From the NCBI GenBank assembly GCA_964569245.1, contig CAZMTK010000003.1:62001-126000 (forward strand): a stretch of 64,000 nt of DNA. Direction: 5' to 3'. How positions within the stretch are numbered: the stretch's first letter is position 1; the number at the start of each line of letters is the position of its first letter. The DNA comes from JAAYTY01 sp964569245 (GTDB lineage: Bacteria > Fermentibacterota > Fermentibacteria > Fermentibacterales > Fermentibacteraceae). Below are positions 26,531-34,858 of the stretch, piece by piece. Position numbers and translations under genes: made by a program. A model generated the notes under the pieces. It had not been told where the DNA came from. It saw only the letters and a program-made list of their open reading frames with translations, and did no database searches.

Positions 26531-27867
26531 CAGCGGTCGGACACCTCCATGAACCTGCCCCTGTAGGCCTCGAAGACCAGGTTGATGACCCCCCTGGGGC
26601 CGTTCCTCTGCTTGCCTATCACCAGCTTCACCTCCCTCGCGGGCCTGCTTCCCTCGTCGGGGGTGCCCTCCTCGCCCTGGGCTTCGTGGATGAACATGAC
26701 CACGTCTGCATCCTGCTCTATGGCTCCGCTCTCCCGGAGGTCGCTCAGCCTGGGAGGCCCGTCGTGCGTCACGGCTCTCCTGCTGAGCTGGGAGAGGGCT
26801 ACGATGGGAACGTCGAGGTCCTTCGCGAGTGATTTCATGTCTCCCGATATGCGGGCGATCTCCTGCTGGCGGTTCTCCTCGCCTCCCATGCCCCTCATCA
26901 GCTGGAGGTAGTCCACGAAGAGGGCGCTCAGCCCGTGGCTCTTCTTCAGATGCCTGGCCTTGGCCCTCAGCTCGACGGCCGAGAGCGGCGAGCTGTCGTC
27001 GATGTACATCGGAAGGCGGTGGAGCCTGTCGGATGCGTGGGCCATCTCCTGGTACTGCTTCTGAGTCAGGGTTCCCAGGGCTATGGAGTTCATGTTCACC
27101 CCGGCGTTCGAGCAGATCATCCTCTGTGCGAGCTGGCGCCCCGACATCTCGAGGCTGAAGAATCCCACTGCACCGGGATACTTCGACGCGATGTGCTCGG
27201 CCATGTTCAGGGCGAGGGTCGTCTTGCCCACGGACGGTCTGGCGGCTATCACCACCAGCTCACCGCCGTGGAGTCCCGTCGTCAGCTTGTCCAGGCTCTC
27301 GAAGCCGGTCGAGAGTCCCGTGACGAAGGTGCCGGCGCTCGCGAGCTTCTCCAGGTCGGCCATCCCGGTGGACACCAGGTCGGCGAGCGGCACGAAATCC
27401 CTGGAGACGAGGTTCTCGCCTATCTCGAAGATCCTCTTCTCGGCCCTGTCTATTATGTCGCGGGCTGGAAGCCTGCCCTCGACGACGTCGCCCATGTTCA
27501 TCTGGCTGGCCGACAGGAGCCTCCTGAGCATCGACTTCTCCCGGACGATCTCCGCGTACTGCAGGACATTCGACAGGATCGGGATGTCCTCGGTGATGGA
27601 GGAGACGTACTCCACCCCCCCAGCCTGGTCGAGCCACTTCATCCTCTGCAGCTCGTCGCAGACCGTGACGAGGTCTATCACGCTGTTGCGCGAGTCGAGC
27701 TGCTGGCAGGCCCGCCAGACGAGCGCATGACGCTCGTCCGCGAAGTCGTCGGCGGAGAGCTTCGTGAAGAGCTCGACCGCTATCTCCGGGTCCATGAGCA
27801 GTCCGCTCAGCACGCTCCTCTCCGCCTCGACGTTGCGCGGCGGGACGAATCCGTGGATTTCAGCCAT
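26530..27867 (-). CDS. dnaB: Replicative DNA helicase DnaB
   Basis: The hexameric fork helicase, 445 residues. The N-terminal DnaB-N domain (about 8-110) has PPRNVEAERSVLSGLL. The RecA-like domain (about 175-445) has Walker A ARPSVGKTT, the FFSLEMS segment, Walker B ALFVDYLQLM, ALSQLSR and the arginine-finger DLRESGAIEQDAD. No intein is seen. It overlaps the uracil-DNA glycosylase gene by 8 bp and radA by one base, forming a replication/repair block. Confidence 0.97.
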   Translation of the reverse strand: MAEIHGFVPPRNVEAERSVLSGLLMDPEIAVELFTKLSADDFADERHALVWRACQQLDSRNSVIDLVTVCDELQRMKWLDQAGGVEYVSSITEDIPILSNVLQYAEIVREKSMLRRLLSASQMNMGDVVEGRLPARDIIDRAEKRIFEIGENLVSRDFVPLADLVSTGMADLEKLASAGTFVTGLSTGFESLDKLTTGLHGGELVVIAARPSVGKTTLALNMAEHIASKYPGAVGFFSLEMSGRQLAQRMICSNAGVNMNSIALGTLTQKQYQEMAHASDRLHRLPMYIDDSSPLSAVELRAKARHLKKSHGLSALFVDYLQLMRGMGGEENRQQEIARISGDMKSLAKDLDVPIVALSQLSRRAVTHDGPPRLSDLRESGAIEQDADVVMFIHEAQGEEGTPDEGSRPAREVKLVIGKQRNGPRGVINLVFEAYRGRFMEVSDR

Positions 27868-28576
27868 TCCCGCCCCTCCTGGGCAGGCCCGTCTCGGCCA
27901 GCCGCGACCTGAGCTTCTTCATGTCCTCCCATACCGGCCTTCTGAGCGCCGGTGTTCTCAGGACCGCCGACGGATGGTAGGTAACCATCAGCGATGCGGC
28001 GCCCCTGGAGTGCCAGCCCACCCTTAGCTGGGCGATGCTGGCCCTGCTCCCGAGGAGAGCCGAGGCGGCGCTCGCACCAAGCGCGACTATCACGCCTGGT
28101 GAAATGATCTCCAGCTGCCGCTCCAGGATCCAGCGGCATGCCTCCATCTCATCGGGCAGGGGCACCCTGTTTCCGGGAGGTCTGCACTTCACCGCATTTG
28201 CGATGTAGCAGCAGGTTCTGTCGAGTTCGATGGAGGCCAGGATCCTGTCGAGAAGCTGGCCCGCCCTGCCCACGAACGGCCTGCCTGTCTCGTCCTCGGT
28301 CTGGCCGGGACCCTCGCCGACGAAGACCAGCCCCGAGTCGGGATTTCCCTCCCCGAAGACCGTCTGGTTCCTCGTCTCGGCAAGGCGGCAGGCCCTGCAT
28401 TGCGCCGCCTCCGCGGCCAGCTCGGACATCGCCCGGCGCAGAGAGCATGTCGCAGGCTCCGTCTCCGGAGCACTGGACGCCGTGCGGGGCGCGGCCGCCC
28501 CGGGAGGAAGATGGACGACGTCCAGGCCGAAGGTGTGGACCGCGTGCCAGAGAGGATCAGACGGACGCCCGGACAA
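27860..28576 (-). CDS. udg: Uracil-DNA glycosylase, family 4 (Fe-S type)
   Basis: A 238-residue enzyme that removes uracil from DNA. Motif A reads GEGPGQTED with GRPFVG following, and motif B is HPSAVLR. The four likely 4Fe-4S cysteines are the two of QCRACRL, the one in AVKCRPPGN and the one in MEACRWILE. TTG 28576 gives a Pro/Ala-rich N-terminal extension of about 50 residues, as in many relatives. An internal ATG at 28429 would start just before the first Cys. It overlaps the gmk-coaB gene by 20 bp. Confidence 0.9.
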   Translation of the reverse strand: MSGRPSDPLWHAVHTFGLDVVHLPPGAAAPRTASSAPETEPATCSLRRAMSELAAEAAQCRACRLAETRNQTVFGEGNPDSGLVFVGEGPGQTEDETGRPFVGRAGQLLDRILASIELDRTCCYIANAVKCRPPGNRVPLPDEMEACRWILERQLEIISPGVIVALGASAASALLGSRASIAQLRVGWHSRGAASLMVTYHPSAVLRTPALRRPVWEDMKKLRSRLAETGLPRRGGNG

Positions 28577-29846
28577 GGCGCCTCCCCATCTCGAAGGCTA
28601 TCCTGAGAGCGACGAACCTCTTCGATCCGCGGGGGATCTCCACCTGCCCGCCGGATCGCAGAAGCAGCACGCCTGCGTTTCCCTCCGACTCCATGCCGGT
28701 TCCCGGCACGTCTCCCCTGTTGCAGAACACCGCCTCGCAGTTCTTCGCCTCCATCTTGCCCCTCGCGTTTTCGAGAGCGGCGTCGCCGTACTCCAGCGCG
28801 AAGGCCAGCCTGGGGCACCGGCAGTCCAGCCCGGCCAGCAGGTCGGGGACCGGCTCCATCCGGATGTCGAACGGCCCGCAGGACCTGTGGATCTTGCCGG
28901 GAACGCGTGCTGCCGGGCGGAAGTCGGCCACCGCGGCGGCCATCGCCAGGAGGTCGCAGCCCTCACGGGTCGTCTCTTCGAGCGCCGTGCCGAGGTCCGA
29001 GGCGGAAGTGAATCCCCTCACCACGACCCCCCGGGGGGGCGGCGTCGCGCAGGGGCCCAGAAGCAGGGTCACACGGGCCCCGAGGTCCCGGAACGCGGCG
29101 GCCAGCTCGCACCCCATCAGGCCGCTGGAACGGTTCGAGACGAAGCGGACGTCGTCGATAGCCTCCCTGGTGGGACCGGATGCGACCACGACCCGTCTCC
29201 CCTCCCAGAGCCCGGAGCAGCCCGGGAAGAGAGCCTCGTAGTCGGAGGACACGAGGCTGCCCAGAGCCGAATCCGTGCGGGCCAGCTCCGCGTCGAAGAC
29301 CGACTCCAGGAGCCTCCGGGCTTCGGGGAGCCCATCGTTGACAAGGAGATAGTCGAATGCGCCGGCCCATCGGATCTCCTCGGCCGAGGCCGTGAGCCTG
29401 TTCCTGACGTCCTCCGGGCTGTCGGTCCCCCTACCTGCCAGTCTCGACTCCAGAGCGCGCATGCCGGGCGGCAGAACGAAGATCAGCACCGCGCCGGGCA
29501 CCCTTTTCCTGACCGCGAGGGCTCCCTGCACATCTATGTCGAGCACGACGCTGCAGCCCGACTCCAGCGCCGACGCCACCCATTCCCCGGAGGTGCCGTA
29601 TCTCTCGCCGTGGACGCGGGCCCACTCCAGGAAGTATCCCGCCTCCACCCGCCTGTCGAACTCGCACGGGGTGACGAAGAAGTAGTCGCGCCCCTCCATT
29701 TCCCCCTCTCTCGGCCGGCGGGTTGTCGTGGATACGGAGAAGCGAGTGCTGCGCCTCGCCTCCACGAGATGGCGGGCGAGAGTGGTCTTCCCCGCCCCCG
29801 AGGGACCGGCGAGCACCACGAGGATGCCCCTGCCGCTACTCGACAT
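28557..29846 (-). CDS. Guanylate kinase-phosphopantothenate cysteine ligase fusion (Gmk-CoaB)
   Basis: A 429-residue fusion. Residues about 1-190 are guanylate kinase (GMP to GDP): P-loop GPSGAGKTT, STTTRRPREGE, GRDYFFV and LDIDVQGA. Residues about 216-425 are the CoaB half of Dfp, which joins cysteine to phosphopantothenate: ASGPTREAIDDVRFVSNRSSG, AAAVADFRP, a KIHR match to the catalytic KIKK, and MEAKNCEAVFCN. The CoaC decarboxylase half is absent. In many genomes yicC, gmk, rpoZ and dfp are neighbours. Here gmk and coaB are one frame and no rpoZ lies between. No stop or frameshift is seen at the joint (about 190-215). Confidence 0.92.
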   Translation of the reverse strand: MSSSGRGILVVLAGPSGAGKTTLARHLVEARRSTRFSVSTTTRRPREGEMEGRDYFFVTPCEFDRRVEAGYFLEWARVHGERYGTSGEWVASALESGCSVVLDIDVQGALAVRKRVPGAVLIFVLPPGMRALESRLAGRGTDSPEDVRNRLTASAEEIRWAGAFDYLLVNDGLPEARRLLESVFDAELARTDSALGSLVSSDYEALFPGCSGLWEGRRVVVASGPTREAIDDVRFVSNRSSGLMGCELAAAFRDLGARVTLLLGPCATPPPRGVVVRGFTSASDLGTALEETTREGCDLLAMAAAVADFRPAARVPGKIHRSCGPFDIRMEPVPDLLAGLDCRCPRLAFALEYGDAALENARGKMEAKNCEAVFCNRGDVPGTGMESEGNAGVLLLRSGGQVEIPRGSKRFVALRIAFEMGRRLVRASV

Positions 29847-30699
29847 TGGCGACCTGCTCCTTGATGGAGGCCATCTCGTTCTTCATCTCCACCACGGTCA
29901 TGACGTCAGAGGGGTCCTCGAGCTTGGATGCCAGCGTCGAGAGCTCCCTCTGCATCTCCAGCACCAGGAAGGAGAGCTTCCTCCCTGCGTCGTCGGAGCC
30001 CTCCTGCAGCAGGGCGGCCGAGGTGGCGAGATGCGAGCGAAGGCGCTCGATCTCCTCGCTCACATCCATCCTCTCCGCGAGGAGAGCGACCTCCATCGCC
30101 AGCCTCGCCTCGTCGAGCGCAAGGTCTCCCGCCAGGCGCTCTACTCTCTCACGGGTCCTCGAGAATCTCTCATGAAGCCTTTCGCGGCAGCCCTCAGAAA
30201 GGGGCGCCAGCAGCGACTCGATCTTCGCGATCCTCTCGAGCAGGATTCCGGTGATGACTTCTCCCTCCGCCGCTCTGGAGCGGCACAGGTCGTCCAGGCA
30301 GGCGTCCAGGCAGGCCAGAAGGCACCCTTCGTCGGGGGCTGCGGAACCCTGGCCCTCCCGCCTCACCACGCCCGGGAAGGACAGGATGTCCGACAGCGAG
30401 AGCCCGCCCGGGAGACCCAGCTCCTCGGCGACGGCCCGTGAGGCGTCCAGCGCCTGTCTGGCTCGATCGAGGTCGACGATCTGCCCTGCCGGCCCCTCGG
30501 GCACGTCTATCGCGACCGACAGGTCTATCCTTCCCCTGGATATGCGGTTCCTGACCGCCGCCCTCACCGCCTCCTCCATCGGAGCGAGCGAGGCCGGCAT
30601 GCTGAGCGCTATCGAGAGCCCCCTGTGATTGACCGAGCGCGCAGTGACCACCATCCTGAGCCCTCCGGACTCGCAGGAAGCCCTTCCGAATCCCGTCAT
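29836..30699 (-). CDS. yicC: YicC/YloC family endoribonuclease
   Basis: A 287-residue protein of the YicC family, endoribonucleases linked to sRNA turnover. It begins MTGFGRA, continues with SVNHRGLSI and RGRIDLSV, and ends with the conserved C-terminal block (FLVLEMQRE, MKNEMASIKEQVANVE). The usual family start is M-x-x-SMTGFGR. Three codons upstream, CTG 30706-30708 would restore ESMTGFG and lies 5 nt after a perfect GGAGGT, whereas ATG 30699 is about 14 nt away. So CTG may be the true start. It overlaps gmk-coaB by 11 bp. Confidence 0.93.
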   Translation of the reverse strand: MTGFGRASCESGGLRMVVTARSVNHRGLSIALSMPASLAPMEEAVRAAVRNRISRGRIDLSVAIDVPEGPAGQIVDLDRARQALDASRAVAEELGLPGGLSLSDILSFPGVVRREGQGSAAPDEGCLLACLDACLDDLCRSRAAEGEVITGILLERIAKIESLLAPLSEGCRERLHERFSRTRERVERLAGDLALDEARLAMEVALLAERMDVSEEIERLRSHLATSAALLQEGSDDAGRKLSFLVLEMQRELSTLASKLEDPSDVMTVVEMKNEMASIKEQVANVE

Positions 30700-30713
30700 C
30701 GATTCCAGGGCAG

Positions 30714-30719
30714 ACCTCC
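30714..30719 (-). promoter_or_regulatory. Shine-Dalgarno site favouring a CTG start of yicC
   Basis: GGAGGT matches the anti-SD core exactly. It is 5 nt from CTG 30706-30708 and about 14 nt from the first ATG (30699), so spacing supports initiation at CTG. Confidence 0.55.
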
Positions 30720-30804
30720 TTCCTCCAGTCTGCGGCTTCGGCCCGGGGCCGGCCGCCGGACAGCCAGACCGTCCCGAATCGGGGCCCCGCCGCGCGGAGG
30801 GGTT

Positions 30805-30823
30805 CTCCGGGCTCCGCCCGGAG
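30805..30823. other. Perfect inverted repeat in the yicC-rqcH divergent region
   Basis: CTCCGGG-CTCCG-CCCGGAG, a 7-bp perfect stem with a 5-nt spacer, lies between the two divergent genes just upstream of the rqcH -10 box, where a -35 box would be. It could be an operator or only a chance GC palindrome. Confidence 0.35.
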
Positions 30824-30833
30824 CGTATCCGTA

Positions 30834-30839
30834 TATACT
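30834..30839 (+). promoter_or_regulatory. Possible -10 box of the rqcH operon
   Basis: TATACT (five of six consensus bases) lies in a short AT-rich patch 31 bp before the rqcH TTG. No good -35 is visible, because the inverted repeat at 30805-30823 occupies that place. Confidence 0.4.
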
Positions 30840-30869
30840 AAGGGTTTCAACCCCCGGGGGTGTCATTCC

Positions 30870-32456
30870 TTGGACGGCGTCTACATCTCCGTCGTTGCCG
30901 GCAGGCTCGCGGAGGAGCTCGCGGGAAGCGCTTGCTCGCGCGTCACCCGCCCCTTCCCTGGAGGTCTGGCTCTCGCCTTCGGAGAGCGTACGCTCCTCCT
31001 GGACGCCAGACCGCCCTCCCCGGCGGTCTGGCTGGGAGACCGCGGGGCGGACGCAGGTGACTCTACGGCGCAGCCGTGGTCGGACCATCTGGACGGGGCG
31101 AGGCTTTGCATGGTGAGTCAGGAAGGGCTCGACCGCATCCTCGTGTTCGAGTTCTCCCAGACGAGGCGGTACGGGAATCCCAAGGCGAGGCTGATCTTCG
31201 AGATGACGGGGAGGAACTGCAACCTGGTCCTCGCCGGTGCGGGGGACAGGATACTGGCATGCACGCGGGTCGTCTCGCGCTCCATGTCGAGAGTGAGGAT
31301 CGTCTGCCCGGGCGCCGTGTACTCGGGACCGCCATCCTCGGGGGCGGGGCCGGGGTCCTGGAGGGAGGAGTCCGTGATCGAGGCGCTCGGCAGGGCGACG
31401 TCCGCGGAGGACATCCATCCCCTGCTCGAAGGAGTGGGACCGGCGACGGCGGGCGCGATTCTCGAGGAGTGCCGCGCTTCCGGCAGGAAGGTCGCCGATG
31501 TGGTCGCCGAGCTCGGGGCGGCTCTGGAGTCGCGCGAGTTCGTCCCCTGGGCCTCCGCGTACGGACCGATGCCGATCAGGCTCGGAGCGGGGGCGCCGAT
31601 AGAGGATGTCCTGTCGCCGCCCTCGGGTGTCGGGGCAGATGGCGCATCCCGGGAGGCTCTGGAGGATGCCATCGCCACCAGGCGGGCCTTTCTGGCGAGA
31701 AGGCTGGAGAAGCTGGAGTCAGCCCTCGACGGAGCCCCTTCCGCGGACCTCCTGAGGCTCCGGGGCTCCATCCTCCTAGCCAGCATCCCTTCGGTGCCCC
31801 GGGGTGCGGAGGAGGTCGTCCTGCCCGACTGGAACGGAGTGGAGCACAGGATCCCGCTCAAGCCCGGGAGGAGCGCCGTCGAGAACGCCCAGAGATACTT
31901 CAGGAAGGCGCGGAATGCAGGAGTCGAGAGGGGAAGGCTCGAAGCCTCCATCCGCGAGACTCGGAGAGCGATCGAGGAGCTGGATGCGGCTCTGTCCGGC
32001 GGGGACGCGCCTGGCAGGAGCACCCGCCTCGCCGGGACGGTCGGGGGGGCACGGGGAGCGGAGTCTCGCAGCCCCTTCAGCAGGGTCATGGGCGGCGGCT
32101 GGACCTGCCTGGTTGGGCGCAGCGCTCGGGAGAACGACGAGATCACCTTCAGGATCGCCGGCAGGGACGACATCTGGCTCCATGCCAGGGGGGCGGCGGG
32201 GGCGCACGTGGTTCTCCGGCACGAATCCAGGGGGCAGGCACCTCCGAGGGCGGTCCTCGAGGCCGCAGCGGCCCTGGCGGCCGCCAGCGTGAGGAATCGT
32301 CCCGACGTCGTGCCGGTGGATTATACGAAGGTCAGGTACGTGAGGAAGTTCAGGGGAGCCGAGCCAGGCGAGGTGGTCTACACGGGGGAGAAGACGCTCT
32401 TCATCAGGCTGTGCGGCGTGCGCCGCGAGGGCGTCCGTTCTGAGGAGGCCAGGTGA
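30870..32456 (+). CDS. rqcH: Ribosome quality control protein RqcH (NFACT family)
   Basis: A 528-residue Rqc2/NFACT homologue that recruits tRNA-Ala to stalled 50S subunits and adds alanine tails. The NFACT-N domain has GLDRILVFEF, with the Asp-Arg pair needed for tailing in RqcH, and TGRNCNLVL. A coiled-coil middle follows (about 265-375). The NFACT-R domain (about 405-500) reads TCLVGRSARENDEIT, DDIWLHARGAAGAHVVLR and KVRYVRKFRGAEPG. TTG 30870 fits the family start (xDGxxI) with GGGGG upstream. First gene of a plus-strand operon. Confidence 0.93.
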   Translation: MDGVYISVVAGRLAEELAGSACSRVTRPFPGGLALAFGERTLLLDARPPSPAVWLGDRGADAGDSTAQPWSDHLDGARLCMVSQEGLDRILVFEFSQTRRYGNPKARLIFEMTGRNCNLVLAGAGDRILACTRVVSRSMSRVRIVCPGAVYSGPPSSGAGPGSWREESVIEALGRATSAEDIHPLLEGVGPATAGAILEECRASGRKVADVVAELGAALESREFVPWASAYGPMPIRLGAGAPIEDVLSPPSGVGADGASREALEDAIATRRAFLARRLEKLESALDGAPSADLLRLRGSILLASIPSVPRGAEEVVLPDWNGVEHRIPLKPGRSAVENAQRYFRKARNAGVERGRLEASIRETRRAIEELDAALSGGDAPGRSTRLAGTVGGARGAESRSPFSRVMGGGWTCLVGRSARENDEITFRIAGRDDIWLHARGAAGAHVVLRHESRGQAPPRAVLEAAAALAAASVRNRPDVVPVDYTKVRYVRKFRGAEPGEVVYTGEKTLFIRLCGVRREGVRSEEAR

Positions 32457-32929
32457 GGGAGGAAGGCGGATTCGTACGCCTCATCAGGAGGGCATACCTG
32501 TTCAGGAGTCTCAGCGACGCCGAGCTCGAGCAGTTCTCCAGGATGGCCCGGTTCGAGTCCTACGGAACCGACAGGACCATCCTGTCCGAGGGGGAGGAGG
32601 GCAGGACTCTGTACCTCGTCCTCTCGGGCAGCGTGAGGGTGACGAGGAGCATAGGCGGGGAGCACGAACAGGTGATAGGCTTCGTCAAGGCTGGAGACTT
32701 CTTCGGCGAGATGGCCCTGCTCGACAGGCGCCCGAGGAGCGCCTCGGTCCACGCGAACGAGCCGGTCGAGCTGGCGCTCTTCGACCACGACGAGATCACG
32801 AGAGTCTTCGAGTCGAATCCCTCCATCGGATACAGGGTAGTAAGGGCCTTTGCGGAGGTCGTCTCCTTGAGGCTCAGGGACACGAACGACAGGCTGAGGG
32901 CCCTGCTGGTACTGGAGAGGAGCTTCTAG
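32453..32929 (+). CDS. Cyclic nucleotide-binding domain protein
   Basis: A 158-residue single-domain cNMP-binding protein. It shows LFRSLSDAELEQF, LSEGEEGRTLYLVLSGSVRV and the phosphate-binding cassette FGEMALLDRRPRSASV (about 88-103). There is no DNA-binding or enzymatic domain after it, so it is not a CRP-type regulator. It probably acts by partner binding. GTG 32453 overlaps the rqcH stop (GTGA) and deoB starts 2 bp after its stop. The ligand could be cAMP or cGMP, or the domain may be ligand-free. Confidence 0.88.
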   Translation: MREEGGFVRLIRRAYLFRSLSDAELEQFSRMARFESYGTDRTILSEGEEGRTLYLVLSGSVRVTRSIGGEHEQVIGFVKAGDFFGEMALLDRRPRSASVHANEPVELALFDHDEITRVFESNPSIGYRVVRAFAEVVSLRLRDTNDRLRALLVLERSF

Positions 32930-32931
32930 CG

Positions 32932-34098
32932 GTGCCGAACAGGGCGGTCCTCCTGGTGCTGGACGGAGTGGGAGCAGGGGCTCTTCCGGATGCCGGTGCC
33001 TACGGCGACGAGGGTGCCGACACTCTCGGCAACCTCTCCAGGGCCGTCGGCGGGCTCGATCTTCCCCTCCTCGGTTCGATGGGTCTCGGGAATCTCCATC
33101 CGGTCGAGGGCGTCCCGCCCGCAGCGAGGCCGACCGCCTCATGGGGCAGGATGACGGAGAGGTCCGCCGGCAAGGATTCCACTACTGGGCACTGGGAGCT
33201 GATGGGGCTGACGAGCCTGATTCCGTTCCCGGTCTATCCGCGCGGCTTCCCCGAGAGGATCGTGGAGGCCTTCGAGAAGGCCTCCGGACGGAGGGTCATC
33301 GGCAACGTGGCGGCCTCGGGCACCGAGATCATCGAGGAGCTGGGCCCCGAACACCTGGAAACCGGTGCGCTGATTGTCTACACGTCAGCCGACAGCGTCT
33401 TCCAGGTCGCGGCCCATACCGGCGTCGTTCCTCTCGCGGAGCTTTACGACGCCTGCAGGAAGGCGAGGGAGATCCTCCAGCCGCCGGACGGCGTGGGGCG
33501 GGTCATAGCTCGGCCCTTCACGGGCTCTCCCGGCGCCTTCCGGAGGACCCCCGAAAGGAGGGACTTCTCGCTCGCGCCCCCCGGGACGACCCTCCTCGAC
33601 CTGCTCGCCGCCGAGGGGATTCCTGCAGGGGGCGTCGGGAAGGTGGACGACCTCTTCGCCCACAGGGCGATATCCACAGTGCACGTCTCCTCGAACGCCG
33701 AGGGCCTGGACCGCCTGGAGCAGCAGGCATGCGGGCCCGGAGGAGGGCTTGTGTTCGCGAATCTGTGCGACTTCGACACGCTCTGGGGCCACAGGAACGA
33801 CGCGGTCGGCTTCGCCCGCGGCCTCCGGGAGGTGGATTCCCGGCTGGGCGCGATCCTTGGCAGGCTGCGGAGAGGGGACCTCTTCATCCTGACCGCGGAT
33901 CACGGGAACGACCCCACGACTCCGGGAACGGACCACACGAGGGAGTACGTCCCGCTGCTGGTCGTGTGCCCCGGCTCGACGGGATCTCCCCTGGGCACTC
34001 GCGCGACCTTCGCGGACGTGGCCGCAACACTGGCGGAGTATTTCGGTCTGGAGGAGAGGTTCGGGGCTTCGTCATTCCTGCGGGAGGTGACGGGATGA
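32932..34098 (+). CDS. deoB: Phosphopentomutase DeoB
   Basis: This enzyme interconverts (deoxy)ribose 1- and 5-phosphate in nucleoside salvage. The 388 residues are alkaline-phosphatase-like: LVLDGVGAGALPDA with the first metal Asp, GKDSTTGHWE with the phosphorylated Thr, VGKVDDLF, NLCDFDTLWGHRND and LTADHGNDPTTPGTDHTRE. GTG 32932 follows the previous stop by 2 bp. Its stop overlaps the cdd start (ATGA), a natural pairing in nucleoside catabolism. Confidence 0.96.
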   Translation: MPNRAVLLVLDGVGAGALPDAGAYGDEGADTLGNLSRAVGGLDLPLLGSMGLGNLHPVEGVPPAARPTASWGRMTERSAGKDSTTGHWELMGLTSLIPFPVYPRGFPERIVEAFEKASGRRVIGNVAASGTEIIEELGPEHLETGALIVYTSADSVFQVAAHTGVVPLAELYDACRKAREILQPPDGVGRVIARPFTGSPGAFRRTPERRDFSLAPPGTTLLDLLAAEGIPAGGVGKVDDLFAHRAISTVHVSSNAEGLDRLEQQACGPGGGLVFANLCDFDTLWGHRNDAVGFARGLREVDSRLGAILGRLRRGDLFILTADHGNDPTTPGTDHTREYVPLLVVCPGSTGSPLGTRATFADVAATLAEYFGLEERFGASSFLREVTG

Positions 34099-34481
34099 GC
34101 GATCCCGCCGCGATGCTCTCTCTGGCGGTCGAGTCGGCCGGCCTCGCGTACGCCCCCTATTCGAAGATCAGGGTTGCCGCAGTGATCGAAGATGCGCAAG
34201 GCCGCCTGCATGCCGGGGTGAACGTGGAGAACGCATCCTTCGGTCTCTCCATCTGCGCGGAGAGAGCCGCGGCTGCCGCCGCGGTCGCATCCGGATGCAG
34301 GGAGTTCGTGCGGCTGCTGGTGCACTCGCCCGACGTGGTGCCGGTCCCCTGCGGGGCCTGCCTGCAGGTTCTCGCCGAATTCTGCCCGCCGGAGGCGGAG
34401 ATGCTGATCTCCGGACCTTCGGGAGCTGTCGAGTCGACCACGCTCGGCGCGCTCCTGCCGAGAGCGTTCAGGGTGCGGTGA
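34095..34481 (+). CDS. cdd: Cytidine deaminase
   Basis: A 128-residue tetrameric-type zinc enzyme that converts cytidine and deoxycytidine to uridines. NVENASFG is followed by the zinc/proton-shuttle motif CAERAA (about 56-61) and PCGACLQVLAEF (about 87-98). The first 20 residues contain AYAPYSKIRV, the usual entry. It is coupled to deoB through ATGA and ends the operon. A GC hairpin follows the stop. Confidence 0.95.
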   Translation: MSDPAAMLSLAVESAGLAYAPYSKIRVAAVIEDAQGRLHAGVNVENASFGLSICAERAAAAAAVASGCREFVRLLVHSPDVVPVPCGACLQVLAEFCPPEAEMLISGPSGAVESTTLGALLPRAFRVR

Positions 34482-34486
34482 TTCGG

Positions 34487-34502
34487 CCGGGCGCACGCCC
34501 GG
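34487..34502 (+). terminator. GC hairpin after cdd
   Basis: A 6-bp stem (CCGGGC/GCCCGG) with a 4-nt loop starts 5 bp after the cdd stop. No T tract follows, so it is only a weak terminator candidate. Confidence 0.35.
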
Positions 34503-34570
34503 AAGGGATTCCGGCAGTCGGGGATGGCCCGGAAAGGCCGGCGGCCCCGGCCTGCGGGATTCCGCGGGAC

Positions 34571-34599
34571 TTGACGACCCGGGGCGGGTTCAGTTAGCT
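34571..34599 (+). promoter_or_regulatory. Promoter candidate for the PC4-like gene
   Basis: TTGACG (34571-34576, five of six bases) is followed after 17 bp by TTAGCT (34594-34599), a weak -10. A purine-rich ribosome site (AAGGAAGG) lies between it and the GTG at 34631. Confidence 0.4.
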
Positions 34600-34630
34600 A
34601 CCCGGCCGTCTCTCCAAGGAAGGTGCGCCT

Positions 34631-34858
34631 GTGGACAAGACGATACTGGAGCTCGAGAAGGGCGAGGATCTGCTGAGGGTGGTCCTCAAGGAGTTCAGGG
34701 GCCGCCAGTACATAGACGCCAGGATGTTCTACATGTCCGAGAACGGGGAGTGGCTGCCCACGAAAAAGGGTCTTAGCATGACCCCCGAGATGGCGGCGCA
34801 GGTTTCCGAGGCGATAGGCAGGGCTCTGGCCGAGCTCGAGTCGGGAAAGAAGCCTTAG
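34631..34858 (+). CDS. PC4/YdbC-like single-stranded nucleic acid binding protein
   Basis: A 75-residue protein matching the transcriptional coactivator p15/PC4 fold. The pattern LRVVLKEFRGRQYIDAR, then GEWLPTKKGLSMTPE, corresponds to the PC4 beta-sheet with its KKG turn and a C-terminal helix. Bacterial members bind ssDNA or RNA and influence transcription or repair. GTG 34631 has AAGGAAGG upstream. It is monocistronic and convergent with nrdJ: the two stop codons overlap over 4 bp (34855-34858). Confidence is good because the motif order fits closely. Confidence 0.85.
   Translation: MDKTILELEKGEDLLRVVLKEFRGRQYIDARMFYMSENGEWLPTKKGLSMTPEMAAQVSEAIGRALAELESGKKP

Noticed and set aside
28430..28560. 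rpoZ between gmk-coaB and the uracil-DNA glycosylase
   Set aside because: No omega-subunit motif is present; the segment is the Pro/Ala-rich N-terminal extension of the glycosylase.
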